Numbered from the stretch's first letter, positions 1 to 5,487 are shown. The stretch is 5,599 nt of DNA from a bacterium (GCA_023480605.1 JAMCWS010000063.1:1-5599); one strand, 5' to 3'. Notes: generated by a model from the sequence alone, not told the origin. Translations and numbers: made by a program.

Positions 1-1
1 C

Positions 2-268
2 GGCGCAGCCACGGCCGACCGGCGCACCCTGAGGGCGGAACTGATATCGATTATTCTTTCCCACCGCGGCTTTACCGTGGAACAAGAAGCCGATCAGGTT
101 CATGCCTTCCTGAAGAAATACGACGGCGAAACCACGGCCCGGTTCCTGCGCGACCTGGGACGCCTTCTCCTTTTTACCCGCCAAATGGATATGCTGATCG
201 GCGATCGCCGCATGGTGGCCTGGTTGGTCAACGCATTCGAGAACGGCAATTTTAATCTCGAGACTTGA
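2..268 (+). CDS. C-terminal end of a gene starting before the window; possibly PEP/pyruvate-binding family
   Basis: The frame is open from the left edge to a TGA at 266-268, giving 88 visible residues. A GTG at 77 could be read as a start, but the 25 codons before it have the same protein-like character (RAELISIILSHRGF), so I read this as a 5'-truncated gene. The tail is predicted alpha-helical and soluble, with no membrane segment. The pattern LISIILSHRGF, then a helix rich in D/V/A/LKK, then DLGRLLLFTRQMDM and a final short helix resembles the extreme C-terminus of PEP synthase-like PPDK_N proteins as I remember them. That is recall, not a search result, and the diagnostic catalytic domains lie outside the window. 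No terminator follows, so read-through into the next gene is possible. I am confident that it is coding and unsure of the family. Confidence 0.6.
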   Translation, partial: GAATADRRTLRAELISIILSHRGFTVEQEADQVHAFLKKYDGETTARFLRDLGRLLLFTRQMDMLIGDRRMVAWLVNAFENGNFNLET

Positions 269-345
269 ACGCGGGCAATTCCGGCAACATTCTGGCATAA
301 AATCCGGCAATCGTGCACAATGGGACGTTCCTGAATGCCGATCCT

Positions 346-349
346 GGAG
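346..349 (+). promoter_or_regulatory. Ribosome binding site deciding the start at 356
   Basis: GGAG lies six bases before the ATG at 356. The in-frame ATG at 335, 21 bases upstream, has no purine-rich stretch at a useful distance (the preceding bases are GGGACGTTCCTGA), so the shorter protein is preferred. The choice changes only the n-region of the signal peptide. Confidence 0.55.
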
Positions 350-355
350 CCGCCA

Positions 356-1957
356 ATGCATGAAAGCACGATTCGCCGTCTGATTGGATATCACCGGAAC
401 CCCGGCCAACGGCCGGCGATTGGCGCCTGTGTCCGATTCGCTTCCAGCCTCCTCGCGGCCCTTCTTGCGACGGCGGGCGCGGCATGGGCCGAGTCTCCGT
501 TTTTCGAGGTGCGGGCGCTCGATTCGGCGACCAGCCGCGGCGTGCCGCTCGTCGATATCGAAATGGTCAACGGCGTGCGTTACGTCACCGACAGCGACGG
601 GCGGGCGGCCATCCTCGAACCGGGTTTGGAAGGCCGGCGCGTCTTCTTCACCGTGAAAAGTCACGGTTATGAGTATCCCGCCGATGGATTCGGGTTCCGG
701 GGTTTCGTCGCCGATCTCCGCCCCGGCGGGCGCAAGCAAATCGTCCTCAGGCGCCTCAACATCGCCGAACGGCTCTACCGGGTTACCGGCGAGGGCGTTT
801 ATCGCGAAAGCGTCCTGTTGGGCTGCCCCGCGCCGGTCGAGCAGCCGCTGCTGGCCGGCCAGGTCATGGGGCAGGACTCGGTGCTGGCGCTCCCCTATCG
901 CGGCAAACTCTATTGGTTCTGGGGCGACACCCAGCGGCCCGATTACCCACTCGGGCAGTTCCGGGTGTCCGGGGCGACTTCGCTGCCGCCGGGCCGGGGC
1001 GGTCTCGACCCGGCCCAGGGCGTGAACCTGAGCTACTTCGTCGGCCCCGACGGCTTCAGCCGCCCGATGGCGCCGATGACGGGCAACGAGCAGGGGGCGG
1101 TCTGGGTGGGCGGACTCGCCGTGGTTCCCGACGAGGCCGGACGCGCGACGCTGGTCGGCGGCTACGCGCGGATGAAATCCCTGGCGGAAAAGCTCGAGCA
1201 GGGACTGGTCCGTTTCGATGACGTCAAGCAGATCTTCGAGAAAGCCAAGGCGATCGACTTGAAGGAGACATGGCGCTTCCCGAACGGCCACCCGGTCGAG
1301 GTCGCCGAGAGGGGTGAGGGATATTTGGTTTTCCCAAATCCCTTCCCCACCGCACGGGTTCGGGCGACCTGGATGGCCGTGCAAGACGGCGCGCAATACG
1401 AAGCCTTCACCTGCCTCGCGCCGGGCGCCCGCTTTGAAAAAGCCAAAAGCCGAGTCGAACGCGACGCGCGGGGGCGCGTGGCGTGGGGATGGAAGAAAGG
1501 CTGCGATCCACTTGGGCAGGCCGAGGAGGGCGAACTCATCAAGGCGGGGCTGCTCAAAGCCAATGAGGCGCACTTTCAACTCGCCGACGCCGCCAGCGGC
1601 AAACCGGTTCGCCTTCACTCCGGCTCGTTCTACTGGAACGACTATCTGAAGGCCTATGTCATGATCGGTTTGGAAATCGGCGGCACGTCGATGCTGGGCG
1701 AGGTCTGGTTCGCTCGGGCCAGGTCGATCACCGGCCCCTGGGGTAAGGCGGTTAAAATCGTCACGCACGACCGCTATTCGTTCTATAATCCCACGCAACA
1801 CCCGTTCTTCGATCAGGCCGGGGGCCGGATCATTTATTTTGAGGGCACGTACGCCGACACGTTCTCGGGCGCGCCCTGCCCGACTCCGCGTTACAACTAC
1901 AACCAGGTGATGTATCGCCTGGACCTGGCCGACGGCCGTCTCAGGGCGGCGGAGTGA
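356..1957 (+). CDS. Secreted protein with N-terminal beta-sandwich-like domain and glycosidase-like beta-propeller; uncharacterised family
   Basis: This gene encodes 533 residues from ATG 356. Residues 1-45 look like a Sec signal peptide with a long basic n-region, a hydrophobic core around 27-40 (SSLLAALLATAG) and a cleavage site after AWA45, so the protein is probably periplasmic or secreted. Residues about 48-135 resemble a carboxypeptidase-regulatory-like beta domain (VRALDSATSRGVPLV, VTDSDGRAAI). The rest looks like a five-bladed propeller of the GH43/DUF4185 type: GQDSV near 172-176, the strand LYWFWGD ending at D191, a GxFYWNDY strand, EVWFARA, GPW, THDRYSFYNP around 471-479 and EGTY at 496-499. 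I recall similar hypothetical proteins in planctomycetes with the same FWGD, YNP and EGTY signatures, but no known substrate. Acidic residues such as D174, D191, D472 and E496 are possible active-site candidates (inference only). It precedes the aldolase gene by 234 bp on the same strand. I call it a probable glycan-active protein without naming a reaction. Confidence 0.82.
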   Translation: MHESTIRRLIGYHRNPGQRPAIGACVRFASSLLAALLATAGAAWAESPFFEVRALDSATSRGVPLVDIEMVNGVRYVTDSDGRAAILEPGLEGRRVFFTVKSHGYEYPADGFGFRGFVADLRPGGRKQIVLRRLNIAERLYRVTGEGVYRESVLLGCPAPVEQPLLAGQVMGQDSVLALPYRGKLYWFWGDTQRPDYPLGQFRVSGATSLPPGRGGLDPAQGVNLSYFVGPDGFSRPMAPMTGNEQGAVWVGGLAVVPDEAGRATLVGGYARMKSLAEKLEQGLVRFDDVKQIFEKAKAIDLKETWRFPNGHPVEVAERGEGYLVFPNPFPTARVRATWMAVQDGAQYEAFTCLAPGARFEKAKSRVERDARGRVAWGWKKGCDPLGQAEEGELIKAGLLKANEAHFQLADAASGKPVRLHSGSFYWNDYLKAYVMIGLEIGGTSMLGEVWFARARSITGPWGKAVKIVTHDRYSFYNPTQHPFFDQAGGRIIYFEGTYADTFSGAPCPTPRYNYNQVMYRLDLADGRLRAAE

Positions 1958-2063
1958 TCCAAGGCGGGCTGGATGGGAAAGTCGATTCTTAATGAATGGC
2001 GATGGCATTGCCGGGCGACAGGGAGGAGATCGCTGTTTCCGCATGAACGGCATCGCCGGAAAC

Positions 2064-2083
2064 GGGAATCGCTGGAAATCGCT
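2064..2083 (+). repeat. 10-bp imperfect tandem repeat upstream of the promoter
   Basis: GGGAATCGCT is followed immediately by GGAAATCGCT, differing at one base in ten. The period is about one helical turn, and the pair abuts the putative -35 hexamer at 2083-2088. It could be an activator contact site, but a repeat this short can arise by chance. Confidence 0.3.
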
Positions 2084-2113
2084 TGCCTATGCATTCGGGA
2101 GCAATTATATATT
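2083..2113 (+). promoter_or_regulatory. Candidate sigma-70-type promoter for the DapA-like gene
   Basis: TTGCCT at 2083-2088 (four of six matches to the -35 consensus) is followed by TATATA at 2106-2111 after 17 bp, or TATATT at 2108-2113 after 19 bp. The -10 region sits in the only strongly AT-rich island of this GC-rich window. Transcription would start around 2118-2121, leaving a leader of about 70 bases before the ATG at 2192. The match to the consensus is moderate, and sigma-factor preference in this organism is unknown. Confidence 0.4.
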
Positions 2114-2124
2114 GTATACAATAT
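2109..2124. promoter_or_regulatory. 16-bp perfect palindrome, probable GntR-family operator
   Basis: ATATTGTATACAATAT reads identically on both strands, with its centre between 2116 and 2117. The core TTGTATACAA fits the TNGTNNACNA pattern known for FadR-subgroup GntR regulators, many of which control sugar-acid and keto-acid catabolism genes. It overlaps the -10 and likely start point of the candidate promoter, a position where a bound repressor would block transcription. No GntR gene lies in the window, so the regulator would be encoded elsewhere. The palindrome is directly visible; its role is inferred. Confidence 0.6.
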
Positions 2125-2180
2125 TCTTTTTGCCGGGAACAGGAGGCGTGACGCTGTCCGGTCGCCGCCCCTCCCGAGCG

Positions 2181-2184
2181 AGGA
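2181..2184 (+). promoter_or_regulatory. Ribosome binding site deciding the start at 2192
   Basis: AGGA lies seven bases before the ATG at 2192. This start gives MHPLEGIVVPMLTP, the usual N-terminal first strand of DapA-family proteins, whereas longer in-frame starts would add a non-homologous extension. Confidence 0.6.
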
Positions 2185-2191
2185 TGGTCCC

Positions 2192-3034
2192 ATGCATCCC
2201 CTGGAAGGCATCGTCGTTCCCATGCTCACGCCCCTGACCGCCGGGGGCCGGCTGGACCGTAAAGGACTGGACCGCCTGACGGACCGGCTTCTGCAAGCGG
2301 GCGTCCACGGCCTGTTCATCGCCGGCACAACCGGCGAATACCTTGCATTACCGGCCGCCGTGCGCATCGCCGCCTTTCGTGGCGTCGCCGGGGCCGCGCG
2401 CGGGAAAGCGGCCATCCTCGCCGGCATCGGCGCCGGTTGCCTTGAAGACACGCTGCGTTACGCCGAGGCGGCGACCGCCGCCGGCGTCGACGCGGTCGTC
2501 CTGCCGCCGCCCCCCTACTTTCCCATGAACGAGGCCGAACTGACCGCATGCCTTGACAAGATCATCGGGCGGATCGCGCTGCCGGTCGTGCTCTACAACA
2601 TCCCCTCGTGCGCCGGCAAGACGCTGACGATCGAGACCGTCGCCCGCCTGGCCGGCCGCCACCGTAACGTCATCGGACTGAAAGACAGCGGCGGCGATCT
2701 TGTTTATTTCCGCGGCGCGATGGACCGATGCCGGGGACCGCGTTTCAAGATCTCCATGGGCTGGGAACCGCTGATGGCCAAAGCCCTCCTCATGGGAGGC
2801 GACGGCGCGGTTCCCGGCTTCGGCAATCTCGATCCGAGGGTGTGCCTCGCCCTATATGAGGCGGCCCGGCGCGGCGACGAGGCGGGCGCACAGGCGGCGC
2901 AGCGCGAAATCATGGCCCTGCACGAACGCGCCCACGCCGAAGCGGGCGACTCGTGGCTGGGGCGAATACGCTGGCTCAAAAGCCGGTTGCATCGCGAGGG
3001 GGTCTGTCAGCCTCACATGGCGCAGTTGTTTTAA
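2192..3034 (+). CDS. DapA/NanA-family class I aldolase or lyase, substrate unresolved
   Basis: This gene encodes 280 residues, slightly short for a family usually near 290-300. It is a cytoplasmic TIM-barrel enzyme that would form a Schiff base with pyruvate or a 2-keto acid. Visible landmarks are the first strand IVVPMLTPL (7-15), GTTGE at 45-49 (pyruvate carboxylate binding), PPPPYF (105-110), YNIPS with Tyr135, and GLKDSGGD with the Schiff-base Lys164. By alignment from memory with E. coli DapA, the Arg138 position after YN(V/I)PS is Cys140 and the Tyr107 position is Phe110, so lysine-pathway DHDPS activity is unlikely. The GWEP segment at 190-193 also lacks the Asp-Glu pair I associate with N-acetylneuraminate lyase, so that call is not secure either. 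A 2-keto-3-deoxy sugar-acid aldolase or dehydratase is the best general reading. It sits behind the GntR-like palindrome and 143 bp before a secreted sialidase-like gene, which fits a catabolic rather than biosynthetic role. Confidence 0.9.
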   Translation: MHPLEGIVVPMLTPLTAGGRLDRKGLDRLTDRLLQAGVHGLFIAGTTGEYLALPAAVRIAAFRGVAGAARGKAAILAGIGAGCLEDTLRYAEAATAAGVDAVVLPPPPYFPMNEAELTACLDKIIGRIALPVVLYNIPSCAGKTLTIETVARLAGRHRNVIGLKDSGGDLVYFRGAMDRCRGPRFKISMGWEPLMAKALLMGGDGAVPGFGNLDPRVCLALYEAARRGDEAGAQAAQREIMALHERAHAEAGDSWLGRIRWLKSRLHREGVCQPHMAQLF

Positions 3035-3046
3035 ACCGTACGTACG

Positions 3047-3059
3047 TTACGGCCCGTAA
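3047..3059. repeat. Short inverted repeat after the DapA-like gene
   Basis: TTACGG and CCGTAA flank a single central C, and a further CCGTAA copy occurs at 3070-3075. The loop is too small for a long RNA hairpin and no T-run follows, so this is more likely a protein site or chance than a terminator. Confidence 0.3.
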
Positions 3060-3134
3060 AACCGGATAGCCGTAATATACAAAACTTAGGTCGCCGACAA
3101 CATCGGACCACTGCCGTTCCACCCGTGCTCGTAC

Positions 3135-3146
3135 TCACGATCGTGA
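3135..3146. promoter_or_regulatory. 12-bp perfect palindrome upstream of the sialidase-like gene
   Basis: TCACGATCGTGA is its own reverse complement and ends 31 bases before the ATG at 3178. Length, symmetry and position suit a dimeric regulator site, but I do not recognise the family. It differs from the GntR-like palindrome at 2109-2124, so the two genes may answer to different regulators. Confidence 0.35.
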
Positions 3147-3177
3147 TCGGCATTATCTACTGAAAGGCGGTTGGGTC

Positions 3178-4842
3178 ATGAGACGTGGAATCCGGTGGGG
3201 CGCATCGCGATGGGGTGTGTGGGAAACGCCGGCCGCCGCCGCGTTATGCGCGGCCGCGGCCGTCCTGTGCCTGGCAGGCCACTCATGGGCAACCGGCAAT
3301 GAATCGTCGCGGAAGGCAGGCACGATGGGAATTGAGAGGGCTGAAATGACAACGACCGCCGACGGACTGCCGGTCGTGCGCATGTGGGATGCGCCCATGC
3401 CCCGGGAGGAATTGGCGGGGGCGGGTTACCCGTTTCTCGCCGGCGAACGCCACGCGACGATTTTCGAGCCCACGCGCGAACTGGGAGCCTACAATCATCA
3501 CCCCCAGTTGATCCGCCACGCCGGCCGGTTCTTCGGGATGTGGAGCAACCAGCCCATGGGCGAAGACGCCCCCGGCCAACGGGTGATGTTCGCCATGGCC
3601 GACGACCCGTCTTCCTGGACGGCGGCCCGCGAACTCTTCCCCCGGCTCGAGCCGCCGCGCGCCTGGCGGGAAAAGGGCGCCGTGCTTACCCCGCTGCGCT
3701 GGCTCGAGTGGGGCGGCCGCCTCTACGCGATCGCCGGCGTCTCGGGAGTCTATCATCCTCCGCTGGCGCGCGAGGTGGGCGCCCAAGGCGAACCGGGTCC
3801 GATCTTCATGCTCTGGACGCCGGCGCGACCGCCCTACGCGACGCCTTTTGCCGTGCTGGCGGCGGGCGATCCCGCCATCGCTTCCGTCGCCCGGAACCTG
3901 TCGGCGCTTTTCGACCGGCCCGAGCACTGGGCGAGTTGGGATTTTTACCGTCATTGGCCGTGGCCCAAGGCCGTCGGCGGCCACCGGGTGGGCGAGCCGA
4001 CGGTTTTCCGGGCTGGCGACGGCAGGCTGGTCATGCTGTTGCGCGACAATGGCACGGGCAAGGAGGGCAAAAATAACTTCTCCCATCGCCTGTTCGTCAG
4101 CGTCTCCGGCGATGGCGGGCGCAAGTGGCCCCCCGCCCAGCCGACCGACATCCCCGACGCGACGTCGTTGACCACCAGCCTCGTGCTCGGCGACGGGACG
4201 GTGCTGCTCATCGGCAACCAGACCGCGCCGCGCCTTGACGATCCCCAACTGGCCGCGATGAACCTCAATCGCGATCCATTGACGGTGGCCGTCAGCCGTG
4301 ATGGTTACCGTTTTTCCCAAGTCCACGCCCTGCGTTGGCTCGGTCCGCGCCCGTGGCGCGTGCCGGGGGTCGGGGGTCGCGGCGGCGGCCTGCAATATCC
4401 CAGCGCGATCATCGAGGATGGCATGCTTTACGTCATTTATTCGCTTGGCAAGGAAGACATCGGCATTTCGTGGGTGCCGCTGGCCGGCTTGGGGCTCGGT
4501 CGCGCCGACGGGAGCGGGTCGGCCACGCCGTCGGCCGCGCTTGCGTCCGAATTCATCCATCCCCCAGGGGGAGGGCCGACGCCGCAGTGCCACGCCTCGA
4601 CGATCGCCCAGACACCCGCCGGCACGCTCGTCGCGGCCTGGTTCGGCGACACGCGCGAGCGCGCCCCCGACGTCGGTATCTGGCGGGCGCGGCGCGAGGC
4701 GGCGACGCTCGAACGCGAGCCGGGCGAGTATTCATATCCATCCGTCATCCAGGCCGCCGACGGCACGATACACATTGTTTACACCTGGCGGCGCGAGACG
4801 ATCCGCCACGTCGCGCTCGACCCCGCGCGGCTGGGGAACTGA
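3178..4842 (+). CDS. Secreted sialidase-fold (BNR/Asp-box) protein with a reduced second module
   Basis: This gene encodes 554 residues. The ATG at 3178 has AAAGGCGG seven bases upstream. A signal peptide is visible: basic start, hydrophobic core around 19-34 (AAAALCAAAAVLCLAG) and likely cleavage after SWA38. No lipobox is seen. Residues about 60-440 form a sialidase-like propeller: YNHHP at 105-109, EPTVF from 273, LLRDN with Arg289, one clear Asp-box SGDGGRKW at 310-317, a degenerate one at SRDGYRF, and a last-blade motif QYPSAI around 406-411. I see no FRIP/YRIP motif, so true neuraminidase activity is doubtful; I recall related proteins being annotated as exo-alpha-sialidase-like in planctomycetes and verrucomicrobia. 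After a Ser/Ala/Gly linker (441-457), residues 458-554 resemble the beginning and end of a separate BNR_2 module. It follows the aldolase gene and may be co-regulated with it. The fold and export are well supported; the substrate is unknown. Confidence 0.85.
   Translation: MRRGIRWGASRWGVWETPAAAALCAAAAVLCLAGHSWATGNESSRKAGTMGIERAEMTTTADGLPVVRMWDAPMPREELAGAGYPFLAGERHATIFEPTRELGAYNHHPQLIRHAGRFFGMWSNQPMGEDAPGQRVMFAMADDPSSWTAARELFPRLEPPRAWREKGAVLTPLRWLEWGGRLYAIAGVSGVYHPPLAREVGAQGEPGPIFMLWTPARPPYATPFAVLAAGDPAIASVARNLSALFDRPEHWASWDFYRHWPWPKAVGGHRVGEPTVFRAGDGRLVMLLRDNGTGKEGKNNFSHRLFVSVSGDGGRKWPPAQPTDIPDATSLTTSLVLGDGTVLLIGNQTAPRLDDPQLAAMNLNRDPLTVAVSRDGYRFSQVHALRWLGPRPWRVPGVGGRGGGLQYPSAIIEDGMLYVIYSLGKEDIGISWVPLAGLGLGRADGSGSATPSAALASEFIHPPGGGPTPQCHASTIAQTPAGTLVAAWFGDTRERAPDVGIWRARREAATLEREPGEYSYPSVIQAADGTIHIVYTWRRETIRHVALDPARLGN
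4549..4839 (+). other. Collapsed second BNR_2-like module within the sialidase-like gene
   Basis: Residues 458-506 (SEFIHPP, then CHASTI at 471-476, VAAWFGDT and DVGIWRARR) look like the first blade of a BNR_2 sialidase-family protein. Residues 510-554 (LEREPGEYSYPSVIQ, DGTIHIVYTW, IRHVALDPARL) look like the last blade of such a protein. In family members as I remember them, some 200 or more residues separate these two parts; here they are joined at about 506-510 (bases roughly 4693-4705). The last-blade motif also occurs at 404-442 of the same protein. The reading frame is intact, so this is an in-frame reduction rather than a frameshifted pseudogene. Confidence 0.55.
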
Positions 4843-4907
4843 ACCGGCAGCCTTTGATTCGATTATGGCTTGTGGGGTCGGCGTCCAGGCCGCGTTTACC
4901 GGCGCCG
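4843..4907. other. Convergent intergenic gap, no clear terminator
   Basis: These 65 bp separate the stop of the plus-strand sialidase-like gene from the stop of the minus-strand Smr gene. I see short GC-rich symmetric stretches such as CGGCGCCG but no stem-loop followed by a T-run on either strand. Termination may be Rho-dependent or transcripts may overlap. Confidence 0.4.
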
Positions 4908-5411
4908 TTACGGCCGAGCGGGGCGGATTTCGGCGATCGTGCAACCCAGGCCGCCTTCCATTGGGCTGCCGAAGTGGTAGTGGACCACGTGATGGTGGGT
5001 GGCCAGCATCCGCCGGACGGCCTCGCGCACGCGCCCGGTGCCGAAGCCGTGAATGATTTTCACTTGGCGCAGGTGGTTGACGACGGCCTGGTCGAGCGCG
5101 CGGTCGACCAGCGCCAGCGCCTCCTCGACGCGCATGCCATGCAGATCGATCTCGTGCAGAATGGGCCCGGCGGCGCCGATGACGTTGACCAGTTGCGCCG
5201 GGCGCAGGTCTTCGGGCGGCTGAACAGGGGTGAGTTTGCGGAGTTCGAGCACCCATTCCTGGCCGCCAACATCGACGCGCGCGCGTTTGCGGCGCGGATC
5301 GACGGCCGCCACCCGCCCGACGCGACCCATCCCCTCGAGGGCCACCCAGTCGCCCGGCGCCAGAAGGCGGGGCGGCTGCGGGACGGGATCTTTGGCGTGT
5401 GATTTGCTCAT
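4908..5411 (-). CDS. KOW-like plus Smr domain protein, resembling the MutS2 C-terminus without the ATPase
   Basis: This minus-strand gene encodes 167 residues from ATG 5411 to a TAA at 4908-4910. Residues about 17-63 (LLAPGDWVALEGMGRVGRVAAVD) match the small KOW-like barrel that precedes Smr in MutS2. Residues about 86-162 form an Smr domain with IDLHG (Asp89, His91, Gly92), HGFGTG at 121-126 and a closing GGLGCTIAEI. Smr domains bind and often nick nucleic acid; in MutS2 this activity has been tied to suppression of recombination and to rescue of collided ribosomes. The MutS core, ATPase and coiled-coil are absent. A TTG at 5441 could extend it by ten residues, but the candidate promoter would leave only about ten bases before it, so ATG 5411 with AGG six bases upstream is preferred. 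The frame has no stop up to the right edge, yet its upstream translation does not look like MutS2. It probably acts in the cytoplasm, independently of the convergent glycan genes. Confidence 0.85.
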   Translation of the reverse strand: MSKSHAKDPVPQPPRLLAPGDWVALEGMGRVGRVAAVDPRRKRARVDVGGQEWVLELRKLTPVQPPEDLRPAQLVNVIGAAGPILHEIDLHGMRVEEALALVDRALDQAVVNHLRQVKIIHGFGTGRVREAVRRMLATHHHVVHYHFGSPMEGGLGCTIAEIRPARP

Positions 5412-5458
5412 GACCGGCCTGTGTGGCGGGAATCGGCGCAACGCAACCTGCCGCTGGC

Positions 5459-5487
5459 ATTTTATCCCATTTCGCGGCGGATGCCAC
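5459..5487 (-). promoter_or_regulatory. Candidate promoter for the Smr gene
   Basis: Read on the minus strand, GTGGCA (5487-5482, four of six -35 matches) is followed after exactly 17 bp by TAAAAT (5464-5459, five of six -10 matches). The predicted start near 5452 would give a leader of about 40 bases to ATG 5411. This supports an independent short gene rather than the tail of a longer one. Confidence 0.45.

Larger units (their letters stand above)
1958..2191. other. Regulatory intergenic region before the DapA-like gene
   Basis: This 234-bp gap separates the first secreted-protein gene from the aldolase gene. The aldolase frame happens to stay open back to an ATG at 1973, but the 73 extra codons look non-coding: they are rich in Arg, His and Cys and unlike the N-terminus of any DapA protein. 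The gap contains a 10-bp imperfect tandem repeat (2064-2083), a promoter-like pair of hexamers, the AT-rich palindrome at 2109-2124 and a perfect AGGAGG at 2141-2146 without a well-spaced start. No terminator hairpin with a T-run follows the upstream gene. Confidence 0.6.
3035..3177. other. Intergenic region between the DapA-like and sialidase-like genes
   Basis: These 143 bp hold no convincing reading frame. They are more AT-rich than the flanking genes around 3073-3085. They contain the motif CCGTAA twice (3054-3059, 3070-3075) and its complement TTACGG once (3047-3052), an alternating CGTACGTACG stretch (3037-3046) and a 12-bp palindrome (3135-3146). TAATAT at 3073-3078 resembles a -10 box but lacks a well-spaced -35. 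No hairpin plus T-run terminator is visible, so the downstream gene may be co-transcribed with the aldolase gene or have its own control. Confidence 0.45.

Noticed and set aside
293..310. Sigma-54-like promoter (TGGCA...GGCA) before the first secreted-protein gene
   Set aside because: The GG-to-GC spacing is one base too long and the -12 element reads CGGC instead of TTGC. A TAAAAT at 298-303 also lacks a -35 hexamer at normal spacing.
281..310. Repeated CCGGCAA motif (281-287 and 304-310)
   Set aside because: It is two seven-base copies in GC-rich DNA with no symmetry or regular spacing; chance is sufficient.
1973..2191. N-terminal extension of the DapA-like gene from ATG 1973
   Set aside because: The 73 extra residues have no DapA character and would place the promoter and operator-like palindrome inside the coding region; the ATG at 2192 has a good ribosome binding site and the expected family N-terminus.
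2192..3034. Naming the aldolase dapA or nanA
   Set aside because: Key DHDPS positions (Arg138 and Tyr107 equivalents) are changed, and the NanA Asp-Glu pair is not seen, so either symbol would overstate the evidence.
3283..4593. 436-codon open frame on the minus strand inside the sialidase-like gene
   Set aside because: It is Arg/Gly/Ala-rich with no recognisable domain and lies wholly opposite a gene with a signal peptide and clear propeller motifs; this is typical of antisense frames in GC-rich DNA.
4843..4930. Bidirectional terminator between the convergent genes
   Set aside because: The symmetric GC stretches have almost no loop or are very short, and no T-run follows on either strand.
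4335..5402. Long plus-strand frames (4298-5056 and 4335-5402) spanning the sialidase-like gene and the Smr gene
   Set aside because: Their translations are Arg/Ala/Pro-rich without domains and run across two better-supported genes, including antisense through the Smr domain.
4732..5487. 251-codon minus-strand frame across the convergent gap
   Set aside because: It is out of frame with the recognised KOW-Smr protein and has low-complexity Arg/Ala/Gly composition.
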